This document shows positions 1 through 7,870 of a stretch of DNA of 54,985 nt, piece after piece. The stretch is from Betaproteobacteria bacterium (GTDB lineage: Bacteria > Pseudomonadota > Gammaproteobacteria > Burkholderiales > SG8-39): assembly GCA_009693235.1 (NCBI GenBank), contig SHXR01000025.1, positions 1 through 54,985 of the forward strand, read 5' to 3'. Numbering within the stretch: position 1 is the stretch's first letter; the number at the start of each line of letters is the position of its first letter. The translations under genes and the position numbers were made by a program. Under the pieces are notes generated by a model that was not told where the DNA came from, made no database searches, and was given only the letters and a program-made list of their open reading frames with translations.

Positions 1-140
1 AAGCCGGCCGAAGATCACGCGTGTGCTGCAAGGCCGCTGCGGGCTACGCCCTTCGCGACCTTGCGGCACACGAAGAACCGATTCACCAAAAAGCGGACAA
101 CCTATTTGTTACCAAACCGGACAGATCTATTTACTCCCGA
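1..140. mobile_element. Possible end of an insertion sequence (partial, uncertain)
   Basis: This stretch has no convincing gene. It holds an imperfect inverted repeat (20-33 with 59-72, 13 of 14 bases pairing, CGTGTGCTGCAAGG against CCTTGCGGCACACG). Just after it are two imperfect direct repeats that both start CGGACA and contain CTATTT (about 93-112 and 116-136). Repeated short motifs next to a terminal palindrome resemble the multi-repeat ends of some insertion sequences, and a toxin-antitoxin pair follows. No transposase is visible, so the call is only suggestive. Confidence 0.25.
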
Positions 141-257
141 CAGTGAATTGTCAGACCAAACGTTTCGAAGGGATGGGCGGGACCGTGGCAGCGTGGGATT
201 GATCAAACGAGCCTCAATAGGCATCATGACAGCAACTATTTTGCTATCTTGATTGCG

Positions 258-527
258 ATGAGGACAACCGTAACGATCGATCCCGATGTGGAGGCCCTGG
301 TTCGCAAAGCGATGCGCGATCGGGGCGAGCCATTCAAGCAGGTCCTGAACGCGGCCATTCGAGACGGGCTCGCGAGTCGCAGGCGGGGCGCAGTCAAGCC
401 GTTCAAGCAACCGACTTTAGACATGGGCAAGCCCCTGGTCGATCTGACCAAAGCATTGTCTCTCGCGGCGGAACTGGAAGATGCCGAGTTCATCGCGAAG
501 CTGCAACGGCGCTTGTCAGGTCAATGA
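258..527 (+). CDS. VapB-type ribbon-helix-helix antitoxin
   Basis: A small protein of 89 residues, read as the antitoxin of the pair with the next gene. The N-terminus MRTTVTIDPDVEALV is the beta strand and first helix of a ribbon-helix-helix fold, which binds operator DNA as a dimer. The C-terminal half (PFKQPTLDMGKPLVDLTKA) is the extended segment expected to wrap and inhibit the toxin. The ATG at 258 is chosen over a TTG three codons upstream because RHH proteins begin at this strand. The stop overlaps the toxin start (ATGA), so the two are translationally coupled and the operon is presumably autorepressed. The partner specificity is inferred from adjacency. Confidence 0.8.
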   Translation: MRTTVTIDPDVEALVRKAMRDRGEPFKQVLNAAIRDGLASRRRGAVKPFKQPTLDMGKPLVDLTKALSLAAELEDAEFIAKLQRRLSGQ

Positions 528-958
528 AGTTGCCCGATGTGAATGTGCTGCTCTTTGCCGCGAACCAAGGCAGCGACGAGCATGAGGCGGCCAGGACTTG
601 GCTCGAATCCGCTTTTGAAGACCAAGGCGGTGTCGCCTTCGCATGGATAGCGCTGCTGGGATTCATTCGTCTCGCGACGTGGCGGGGTATCTTTGCGAGG
701 CCACTCGCCATCGATGAGGCACTTTCCGTGGTGCGTACTTGGCTCGATGAGCCAAGTACGCGCGTCCTGCATCCGACTGAACGCCACGCTCAGGTTCTTG
801 GCAGGCTCCTCATTGCCGCGGGTGCCGGCGGTAACCTCATCACCGACGCCCACCTTGCCGCGCTTGCCATCGAACACGGCGCAACCTTGGGTTCATTCGA
901 TCGCGATTTCGAGCGTTTTAGTGGCCTTGCCTTTGAAGCGGTCAAACTGAAACGGTAA
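524..958 (+). CDS. VapC-type PIN-domain ribonuclease toxin
   Basis: A 144-residue PIN-domain protein, the toxin partner of the preceding antitoxin. Members of this family are Mg-dependent endoribonucleases, often cutting tRNA or rRNA. Visible acidic active-site residues are D5 (LPDVNVLLF), D108 (LITDAHLAALA) and D126 (SFDRDFERF). The middle segment FAWIALLGFIRLAT is typical of the mycobacterial-type VapC subfamily. Length is normal for the family. It overlaps the antitoxin gene by four bases. A perfect 13-bp-arm hairpin lies inside the reading frame at 733-761. The pair looks intact, so it may be functional; the RNA target cannot be predicted. Confidence 0.85.
   Translation: MKLPDVNVLLFAANQGSDEHEAARTWLESAFEDQGGVAFAWIALLGFIRLATWRGIFARPLAIDEALSVVRTWLDEPSTRVLHPTERHAQVLGRLLIAAGAGGNLITDAHLAALAIEHGATLGSFDRDFERFSGLAFEAVKLKR
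733..761. repeat. Perfect 13-bp inverted repeat inside vapC
   Basis: GCGTACTTGGCTC, a three-base loop GAT, then GAGCCAAGTACGC. Every base of the arms pairs. It encodes the residues RTWLDEPSTR of the PIN toxin and would form a very stable mRNA hairpin. Confidence 0.9.
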
Positions 959-1006
959 GTGCCGCAGAGATCGACGTTGTTTCACGACGATGGCGTTGTC
1001 GACAAT

Positions 1007-2479
1007 TCAAGCGGTTTTGATGGCCCCCGCAATATGCTGACTCGCCCGTCGCCCAAATACCAAGCCGCGCAGTACTGAGGTCGCCCCCGCATATACCTGG
1101 TGATAGATCCCCATCGTCTCGCCGGCTGCATAGAGTCCCGGCATGACGTGTGCATCTTGCGTGAGCACCTGCGCGTTCGCGTTCACTTTCACCCCACCGA
1201 AGGTAAAGCAGTTCGCGGATATGATCGGGAAAGCGAAGTAGGGCGGCCGGTCGATTGGGCGTGAGAAGTGCGATTTTACTGGGTGGATACCCTTTGTTGC
1301 GCGTTGATCGAGTTGGAATGGCGTGAATTCACCGGTTGATTTGGGGCATGCAGCGTTGAAAGCGCGCACGGTTGGCGCTAATTGTTCTGGTGCATGGCCT
1401 GTCAATTTCGCGAGCCCCTCGATGGTCTCGGCGCGATAGGGCGCGATGTCGGAGCGGATGCTGCGTTTCCAATTGGGAATGTCATCGACCTTCGAATCGA
1501 AGATCACATGCACCTGGCCGCCCGGTTGATCGGCGAAAGTGCGGGTGACTTCATCGTAATGAGCATCGACGGTGCCAGGTGATTCATCGATGAAGCGTTC
1601 GGCTTGCGCATTGACGAGGATGCCGTACGGGTAAATGAAGATTACCGCCTCGGCCTGCCTAGAACGCGGATCGACGGGCTCTGCATGGTATGAACCGAAC
1701 TCACCGGCCGGTGCCGCGCCCGCTGCGAGGGCCATACGGATGCCTTCGCCGCGATTGTAGTAGCCGCCAATCGCAACAGGTCGGATATGTCGCGCGCGCG
1801 ACGCACCGATGTATTGCGCCATCATTTCGGTGTTCCCTTCGTAGCCGCCACTGGCAAGAATCACATTGCGGGCAGGAATCGTGTGACGCTTGCCGTCGGG
1901 GTCGAGTGCGATCACGCCTTGTACACGGCCCTCAGCATCGCGCAGTAAATCCACCGCTGTGGTGCGATAGCGGATTTCACCACCCAACGCGATCGCTTTG
2001 GCCCGCAATGCTTCGATCAATGCAAGACCACCGCCTTGCGCGGCGATCCGGCTGGTGCCTTGCGTAAGAAGGTAGATCGGTTGCGGTCCGAATTTGAGGC
2101 CGAAACCTTTAAGCCAAGCGATCGTCGGTGCGACCGACTGTGCAAACATGCCGATCAATTCGGGATCAGGAAACGGATGTGCCTTCACATAGGCGGGCCA
2201 ATGATCATAGCCGCCCGCCACGGTATCAAGAACGTTCGGATCAAGATTGCAGCCGGCGTTGCGGGCGAAATGGTCTTCGAAATCATCGCTCACTTCGCTG
2301 TCGTTCTTCATGCGCAGATACGCTTCGGTCCAACGGGAATTGCCGCCAAAGTCTTCCGGCGTTGAACGTTCCAGATTGACGACCGCAAGGCCCGTCTCGA
2401 GCGCGGTGACCGCTGCCGACATGCCGGCGACACCGCACCCAACAATCAAGACATCCAGCAATCCGTGGGGTTGCGACAT
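1007..2479 (-). CDS. FAD-dependent tricarballylate dehydrogenase-like flavoprotein
   Basis: A 490-residue flavoprotein of the succinate dehydrogenase/fumarate reductase flavoprotein superfamily, closest in style to TcuA, which oxidises tricarballylate to cis-aconitate. The N-terminal Rossmann motif is VLIVGCGVAGMSAA with the following acidic strand VVNLER. The second FAD signature is near the C-terminus (NAQVLTQDAHVMPGLYAAGE). A conserved substrate-site arginine region (RGEGIRMALAAGA) is present. No TcuB electron-transfer partner or TcuC transporter is adjacent. The next gene on this side is divergent, about 150 bp away, so it appears monocistronic. Other 3-oxosteroid or aspartate-oxidase-like substrates are possible. 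Confidence 0.7.
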   Translation of the reverse strand: MSQPHGLLDVLIVGCGVAGMSAAVTALETGLAVVNLERSTPEDFGGNSRWTEAYLRMKNDSEVSDDFEDHFARNAGCNLDPNVLDTVAGGYDHWPAYVKAHPFPDPELIGMFAQSVAPTIAWLKGFGLKFGPQPIYLLTQGTSRIAAQGGGLALIEALRAKAIALGGEIRYRTTAVDLLRDAEGRVQGVIALDPDGKRHTIPARNVILASGGYEGNTEMMAQYIGASRARHIRPVAIGGYYNRGEGIRMALAAGAAPAGEFGSYHAEPVDPRSRQAEAVIFIYPYGILVNAQAERFIDESPGTVDAHYDEVTRTFADQPGGQVHVIFDSKVDDIPNWKRSIRSDIAPYRAETIEGLAKLTGHAPEQLAPTVRAFNAACPKSTGEFTPFQLDQRATKGIHPVKSHFSRPIDRPPYFAFPIISANCFTFGGVKVNANAQVLTQDAHVMPGLYAAGETMGIYHQVYAGATSVLRGLVFGRRASQHIAGAIKTA

Positions 2480-2633
2480 AGTTGTTCCTTCAATCCAGGG
2501 GGGCGATGGAGTCTACCAAGATGGGGTGCGCGGCCACTACGGTGATGGCGGGCGAAACCATGGGCCTCTCGAAGCGCGTCACACGGCCGATATGCATGGG
2601 TATGTTTGCTCGTCCCCCGCAATGAGGACCCTC

Positions 2634-3320
2634 ATGTTCAATCCGGTCACATCACCGCTCTCGCTTCTCGAAACGCGCGTTCTTGGCGTATTGATTGAAA
2701 AGGAAGCAACAACCCCTGACAACTATCCGCTGACGCTGAATTCGCTCGTTTCCGGCTGCAATCAAAAGACGAGCCGTGATCCGATCATCAACGCGTCGGA
2801 AGCCGAAGTGCAAATGGCCATCGACGGCTTGAAGCGCGCCCATCTCATCATCGAATCGTACGGGAGTCGAGTAGTGCGCATTGAACATAATGCAATGCGC
2901 GGCTTGGGACTGTTGGATCGCGGCGCGCTCGCGATCATCGGCGTGTTGATGTTACGCGGGCCGCAAACAGTGGGTGAAATTCGCATCAATACGGACCGCA
3001 TGCATCGTTTCGTCGATATTGGCGCAGTCGAGCGGATTCTCGAATCCTTGGGCGAATATGCCGCCCGCCCGCTGGTCACGCGACTGAATCGGCTGGCGGG
3101 TTCGCGCGATCCGCGTTATGCGCATCTGTTGGCCGGGCCGGTGGCCGTTGAACTTGGCGTTGCGGGAATGACCCATTCGGGTATTGCCGAGGTATCCACC
3201 GCAGAGGTAGTAGCGCTTCGTACCACGGTGGCGCAAATGCGTACCGAACTCGATGCGTTGCGGGCGATGGTGCAGCGCCTCTATCAAGAATTGGATATCA
3301 AGGCGGACGTGAAAGCTTAG
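2634..3320 (+). CDS. YceH-family (DUF480) winged-helix protein
   Basis: A 228-residue member of the YceH/DUF480 family, whose function is not established. The family core is clear: LLETRVLGVLIEKEATTPD, YPLTLNSLVSGCNQKTSRDP and a second winged-helix unit around GALAIIGVLMLRGPQTVGEI. The C-terminal 30 residues are a short amphipathic coiled coil (VAQMRTELDALRAMVQRLYQ), as in E. coli YceH. The ATG at 2634 is preferred because family members begin a few residues before the LEARV motif; an ATG at 2622 is an alternative. It is divergent from the flavoprotein gene. Confidence 0.8.
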   Translation: MFNPVTSPLSLLETRVLGVLIEKEATTPDNYPLTLNSLVSGCNQKTSRDPIINASEAEVQMAIDGLKRAHLIIESYGSRVVRIEHNAMRGLGLLDRGALAIIGVLMLRGPQTVGEIRINTDRMHRFVDIGAVERILESLGEYAARPLVTRLNRLAGSRDPRYAHLLAGPVAVELGVAGMTHSGIAEVSTAEVVALRTTVAQMRTELDALRAMVQRLYQELDIKADVKA

Positions 3321-3442
3321 AAGCGGGCGAAACGCACGGGGCATCCGCACCCGCCCTGAATTATTGCCGTCGATCGGTCGAAGAGCCGGAAGCGATCCGC
3401 CTATGTAGCGGTACACCCCTATCGAGACGCCTCGGGGCTCCT

Positions 3443-4466
3443 GTGCAGAAACATCTCGTCAAGCTTCCGACCAATCAACTGCAAACCGGCATGTTTGTGG
3501 TTGAACTCGATCGGCCGTGGCTTGCGACGCCTTTTCTATTGCAGGGGGTGCTGGCAGAATCCGAAACGGACCTCCAAACGCTTCGGCGCCGATGCAAGTT
3601 TGTCTTCGTCGATCCGCGCCGATCGACGGCCCCCATTCCGGGCGCGCCCCTGCTCACGCTCGAAGGGTCCGTTCCTGTGCGCGGCGGGGACGCCGGTCTG
3701 AACCTTCCGCCCAACAAGATACTCGCCCCACCCGGCGTGCGACTGATGCGCTACCCAAAGCGTGTGCCGTTATCGAGGGAGCTGCCGCGTGCCCGGCAGG
3801 TCTATCGGCGTGCAGCGCATACAGTGGCCGGATTGTTTCACGACATTGAAGGCATCGGCGGGCTTCGCATCAGCGCAATCGAGAACGTCGTTCCCGAACT
3901 GGTCGAGAGCGTGATCGCCAATCCCGATGCCTTGATGTGGATGACGCAGATGCGCGCAACCGACGATGAACTCTATGGCCACGGCCTGCGCTCCGGCATT
4001 TACATGCTCATCCTGGGGCGCCATCTTGGCTTCCCGCCCGCCGAGCTGAAGCGCATCGCAATGATTGGATTGCTGCTCGACATTGGAAAAATTCAGCTCC
4101 CCCCGCGTTGCTTGCCAAGAAAGGCAAATTTACCGAGCCTGAACTCATCGTCGTCCGGAAGCATGTTCAATTCGGCCTGGACATGTTGGCTGACGCAGCG
4201 GATCTCCCGGAAGCCGTGTATGTCGGCATTGCACACCACCATGAGCGGATCGACGGTACCGGCTACCCGTTCGCACTTCGCGACGATGAAATCTCGATCT
4301 ATGGTCGTATGTAGAAGACCGGGCTACACTCGATAGTCTGCACGCGATGCAGTGCGATCTTGCGCAGGGCTATCTGTTTAGTCCGGCGTTGCCGCACGAC
4401 GAATTTATCGCTTAGCAGAAAGCCCATGCCCTTGCGCAGGCCGACACGGCGGACGAGATCGATTAG
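3443..4466 (+). pseudogene. Broken HD-GYP (DUF3391) gene fused to the tail of an EAL domain
   Basis: The GTG-started frame gives a DUF3391-like N-terminus (KLPTNQLQTGMFVVELDRPW) and the start of an HD-GYP domain. The metal motif is already degenerate, reading LLLDIGK rather than LLHDIGK. At a run of six C (4099-4104) one base appears lost; the next frame continues KGKFTEPELIVVRKHVQFGL and the signature HHERIDGTGYPF. After DDEISIYG the sequence jumps to YVEDRATLDSLHAMQ and CDLAQGYLFSPALP, which is the C-terminal end of an EAL phosphodiesterase domain, ending in two stops (4413 and 4464). This looks like a frameshift plus an internal deletion that joined two adjacent c-di-GMP genes. Confidence 0.8.
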
Positions 4467-4486
4467 GGATTGTTACGACCGCGCGG

Positions 4487-5056
4487 CTATGCGGCCGCGC
4501 GCCGCCGCGCAAACTCCAGTAGTTCATCGGCCAACCTGCGAAACTGCTCGTCCAACTCTTCATTGACGCAGCGGCCCTGGTCGTCGAACAGGCGCCCGGT
4601 GGAAATCATCGATACGCCGGTGGGTGTGGGCCAAGCGCCCAGTGCGTGGACGACGGAACGAAGCGACAACAGCGTAGTGCCAATTGCTTGCCAGCCGAAC
4701 GCGCTCGCAATGCATCCGACCGCCCGACCACGCAGGTAAGGCGCGGCGTCCCCCGACATGTCTTCCAGATAATCGAGGACGTTCTTGATCAGGCCGGAAA
4801 ATCCACCGTGGTAACCGGGGCTTGCCAGGACCAAGCCATCGGCTTCGCGAAGTGCCGCGACGATGCGCGTTGCGACGGGCGAACGCAGGGCATCCCGCGA
4901 CGAATACATCGGCAGCACGAGTTCGGGACCAGCAAACACATCGACCGTGCTGCCTGCTTCCTGCAGCAGCAGCGCGGTATAGCGAAGCGCACGCTCCGTT
5001 GAGGAACCGGCGCGGGTGGTGCCGCCAATGCAGACAAACCGGGGTGCCTTATTCAT
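4487..5056 (-). CDS. NADPH-dependent FMN reductase-like flavodoxin-fold protein (copy 2)
   Basis: A 189-residue flavodoxin-fold protein of the NADPH-dependent FMN reductase family, predicted to bind FMN and reduce flavin or quinone-like substrates. The phosphate-binding start is CIGGTTRAGSSTERAL, and the flavin-contact loop is LASPGYHGGFSGLIKNVLDY. It is clearly paralogous to the gene immediately upstream: both share LRSVVHALG/RGWPTP and the GYHG..SGL.KN motif. Its start overlaps the upstream stop, so the two are co-translated as the last genes of a three-gene minus-strand operon with the dehydrogenase. The physiological substrate is unknown. Confidence 0.75.
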   Translation of the reverse strand: MNKAPRFVCIGGTTRAGSSTERALRYTALLLQEAGSTVDVFAGPELVLPMYSSRDALRSPVATRIVAALREADGLVLASPGYHGGFSGLIKNVLDYLEDMSGDAAPYLRGRAVGCIASAFGWQAIGTTLLSLRSVVHALGAWPTPTGVSMISTGRLFDDQGRCVNEELDEQFRRLADELLEFARRRAAA

Positions 5057-5715
5057 TGCAAATGCTCCGGCACGGCCCCATAGAAATTCATCAACGCATC
5101 TTCCACATAACCAGGTTGGACTTGCGGGAGCATCCGTTCGAAGAAACTTCGCATGCGTGCGAACTCGATGACCTGTTCAGCGAGGGTGCGCAGGTTCCGT
5201 TCGAGATCGGGGACGATGCACTGGCCCTGATTGTTAAAGGCTTCGGACGTTGCATTGATGGCGACACCGAGCGGCGTTGGCCAGCCGCGCAGCGCATGCA
5301 CGACCGAGCGGAGCGACACCAAGGTGGTGCCGGTCATCTGCCATCGATTGGCCACCGCGATGCAGCCAACCGCGCGCCCATGCAGATAGGGGGAAGCGTC
5401 TTTGGCCATGTCTTCGGTGTAATCGAGGGCGTTCTTGACGAGCCCCGATATCGCGCCATGGTACCCGGCGCTGGCGAGAATCACGCCATCGCAAGCGCGC
5501 AAACTCTGGATCAGCGCGCGCGCCGTTGGTGATCGTTCGGGATTTTCCGGGGCGTACATCGGCAAAATGAGTTCCTGGCCGGCAAACACTTCGACGCGCG
5601 CGCCAAGGGTTTCAACGATGCGAGCGGTCACCCGCAGCGCGCGCTCGGTCGTTGAATCGGCGCGTGATGAACCGCCGATACAGGTGATCAATGGGGTGGA
5701 ACCAACTGGCAGCAT
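5053..5715 (-). CDS. NADPH-dependent FMN reductase-like flavodoxin-fold protein (copy 1)
   Basis: A 220-residue paralogue of the following gene. FMN-phosphate loop CIGGSSRADSTTERALR is near residue 11 and the flavin loop LASAGYHGAISGLVKNALDY near residue 80. Compared with copy 2 it has an extra C-terminal segment of about 30 residues (FFERMLPQVQPGYVEDALMN). It starts eight bases after the dehydrogenase stop and overlaps copy 2 by four bases, which indicates an operon. The tandem pair may form a heterodimer or two specialised reductases; neither possibility can be settled from sequence. Confidence 0.75.
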   Translation of the reverse strand: MLPVGSTPLITCIGGSSRADSTTERALRVTARIVETLGARVEVFAGQELILPMYAPENPERSPTARALIQSLRACDGVILASAGYHGAISGLVKNALDYTEDMAKDASPYLHGRAVGCIAVANRWQMTGTTLVSLRSVVHALRGWPTPLGVAINATSEAFNNQGQCIVPDLERNLRTLAEQVIEFARMRSFFERMLPQVQPGYVEDALMNFYGAVPEHLQ

Positions 5716-5723
5716 TCAATGAC

Positions 5724-6791
5724 TCACAAGGCTTCGACGATGGCTTTGCCAAGGTCGGTGGTTTTGGCACGGCCACCGAGATCGGGCGTGAGCGGGCCGT
5801 TCGTGCCCCCGCCCAACACCGTTTCGATGGCCCGCACGATGGCATCATGCGCCTTCGTGTACCCAAGAAAATCGAGCATCAACGCACCCGACCAGATTTG
5901 CGCGACCGGATTGGCAATGCCCTTGCCGTAAATGTCAGGCGCGGAACCGTGTACCGGTTCGAATAAAGATGGGAACTTGCGCTCGTTATTGATATTGCCG
6001 GATGGCGCGATGCCGATCGTACCCGTGCAAGCGGGCCCGAGGTCAGACAAGAGGTCGCCGAACAAGTTAGAGGCGACCACGACGTCGAACCAGTCCGGAT
6101 GCAGCACGAAATTCGCGCAAAGAATGTCGATGTGGAACTGGTCGACGCGAATGTCCGGATATTGCTTGGCCATTGCCGCGAACCGCTCATCCCAGTACGG
6201 CATGGTGATGGAAATGCCGTTCGATTTGGTGGCGGAGGTAACGTGTTTTTTCGGTCGTTTCTTCGCGAGCTCGAAAGCAAATCGCATGATGCGATCGGTG
6301 CCGTGGCGGGTGAAGGTGGCCTGCTGCATGGCAAGCTCCCGATCGGTGCCTTCGAAGAGGCGCCCGCCCACCGACGAATACTCGCCCTCGGTATTCTCGC
6401 GCACCACGAAGAAATCGATATCGCCCGGCTTGCGATCCGCCAAGGGGCACTTCACGCCGGGCATCAGACGGACCGGCCTGAGGTTCACATATTGATCGAA
6501 TTCGCGGCGAAACTTGATGAGCGAATCCCAGAGCGACACATGATCTTTCACCTTTGCAGGCCATCCGGTCGCACCGAAAAAGAGGCACTCATGGCCGCCA
6601 ATTTGCTCTTTCCAATTGGCGGGCATCCAGGAGCCGATGCGATCGTAGTTGTCGCAATTCCAATCGAAATGATCCAGCGACAGCTCGATGCCGAACTTGC
6701 GCGCCGCCGCATCGAGCACGCGAAGGCCCTCTGGCATCACTTCTTTGCCGATGCCATCGCCTGGTATGACTGCGATCCGGTGTTTTGCCAT
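5724..6791 (-). CDS. Tartrate / D-malate dehydrogenase (decarboxylating), isopropylmalate dehydrogenase family
   Basis: A 355-residue NAD-dependent beta-decarboxylating dehydrogenase. It starts MAKHRIAVIPGDGIGKEVMP and carries the family signature NLFGDLLSDLGPACTGTIG. The substrate loop WDSLIKFRREFDQYVNLRPV and the acidic metal residues in VVASNLFGDLLSD fit tartrate/D-malate dehydrogenases rather than LeuB. Such enzymes oxidise D-malate to pyruvate and CO2, or tartrate to oxaloglycolate. It leads a minus-strand operon with two FMN reductases. The alpha/beta hydrolase upstream is 44 bp away and may belong to the same transcript. Substrate preference is inferred from family resemblance. Confidence 0.8.
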   Translation of the reverse strand: MAKHRIAVIPGDGIGKEVMPEGLRVLDAAARKFGIELSLDHFDWNCDNYDRIGSWMPANWKEQIGGHECLFFGATGWPAKVKDHVSLWDSLIKFRREFDQYVNLRPVRLMPGVKCPLADRKPGDIDFFVVRENTEGEYSSVGGRLFEGTDRELAMQQATFTRHGTDRIMRFAFELAKKRPKKHVTSATKSNGISITMPYWDERFAAMAKQYPDIRVDQFHIDILCANFVLHPDWFDVVVASNLFGDLLSDLGPACTGTIGIAPSGNINNERKFPSLFEPVHGSAPDIYGKGIANPVAQIWSGALMLDFLGYTKAHDAIVRAIETVLGGGTNGPLTPDLGGRAKTTDLGKAIVEAL

Positions 6792-6835
6792 GTTGAGATT
6801 CTGCGATGAATTAAAAAGGAGCTAATGCTAACCCG

Positions 6836-7870
6836 TCAGGCCGATCCGAAATGTGCCTCGAGCTCACCGGCCAGCAACTCGGGAATTTCTTCCGGAATGT
6901 AGTGGCCGGAGGGCGCCGAGTGACTCTGGACATCGGCTGCCACCCGCGCCCAATCGTCGAGCGGTCGGAAGCACTTCTCGATGACGCCGTTGGCGCCCCA
7001 GAGTACCAGCAATGGGCAGCGGATCTTCTTGCCCGCGTCGCGATCGGCCCGGTCGTGCTCAAGATCGATGGAGGCCGCGGCGCGATAGTCCTCGCACATG
7101 GCATGAATGGTTTCCGGGCGATTCCAGCAGCGCGAGTATTCGGCGAGAGCTTCCGGTGCAAACACACCGAGTCCCGCCCAACGGCCACCCATGACCGACT
7201 TGTAATAGAAATCGGCATCGGCACCGATCATCGTCTCGGGGAGCGGATGCGGCTGGATGAGGAAGAACCAGTGAAAATAGAGCGTCGCCAAGAGCGTGGT
7301 GGTCTGCTCGTACATCGCAAGGGTGGGGGAGATATCGAGCAGGACGAGCTTTTCGACGCGGTCGGGATGATCGACCGCGAGCCGGTGCGACACGCGCGCG
7401 CCACGGTCGTGTCCGCACACCTTAAATCGTTCAAAGCCGAGCGATCGCATGACCGCGACCTGGTCGGCAGCCATGGCACGCTTGGCATAATTGCCGTGGT
7501 CCGCAGCACCGGCCGGGCGCGAGCTGTCGCCATAGCCGCGCAGGTCCGTCATGACCACGGTGAATCGCTTGGCAAGGCGCGGCGCGATCTTGTGCCACAT
7601 CACATGGGTTTGCGGATGTCCGTGCGACAGCAACAGGGGCGGCCCGCTGCCGCCTACGACACCGTTGATGGTGATGCCATCGTCGGCGTCGAAACGGCGC
7701 CGCTCAAAGCCTGGGAACACAGGTGGATTCCGCTTCAGGATAGCCCGTAAGTATATGCGAGCGCTCGGCGCGCTGCTGTTGGCGGTGCTATCGCTGCAAG
7801 CTGGCACACAGTCGCGTTGCATGCACCGGTCCTGGCGTGGCACGCCGGTGGCCGCTCGTAACGAATGCAC
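6836..7870 (-). CDS. Alpha/beta hydrolase, fluoroacetate/haloacetate dehalogenase type
   Basis: An alpha/beta hydrolase resembling haloacetate dehalogenase H-1. Numbered from the longest frame (344 residues), the nucleophile elbow is GHDRGAR with D155 and the adjacent R156. The acid residue lies in LLDISPT (D179). The family-specific HW pair is in YFHWFFLIQ (H200, W201), and the catalytic histidine is in SGHYIPEE (H323). The oxyanion region DLRGYGDSSRP also fits. The N-terminal 50 residues do not resemble the family, so the true start is probably nearer the VFPGFERRRF segment. The long-frame GTG follows the glpK stop directly (TGAGTG), so coupling is also possible. An epoxide hydrolase is the main alternative. 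Confidence 0.7.
   Translation of the reverse strand: MHSLRAATGVPRQDRCMQRDCVPACSDSTANSSAPSARIYLRAILKRNPPVFPGFERRRFDADDGITINGVVGGSGPPLLLSHGHPQTHVMWHKIAPRLAKRFTVVMTDLRGYGDSSRPAGAADHGNYAKRAMAADQVAVMRSLGFERFKVCGHDRGARVSHRLAVDHPDRVEKLVLLDISPTLAMYEQTTTLLATLYFHWFFLIQPHPLPETMIGADADFYYKSVMGGRWAGLGVFAPEALAEYSRCWNRPETIHAMCEDYRAAASIDLEHDRADRDAGKKIRCPLLVLWGANGVIEKCFRPLDDWARVAADVQSHSAPSGHYIPEEIPELLAGELEAHFGSA

Noticed and set aside
1382..2365. Plus-strand ORFs inside the tcuA-like gene
   Set aside because: They are antisense shadows of a well-supported flavoprotein frame and show no domain motif.
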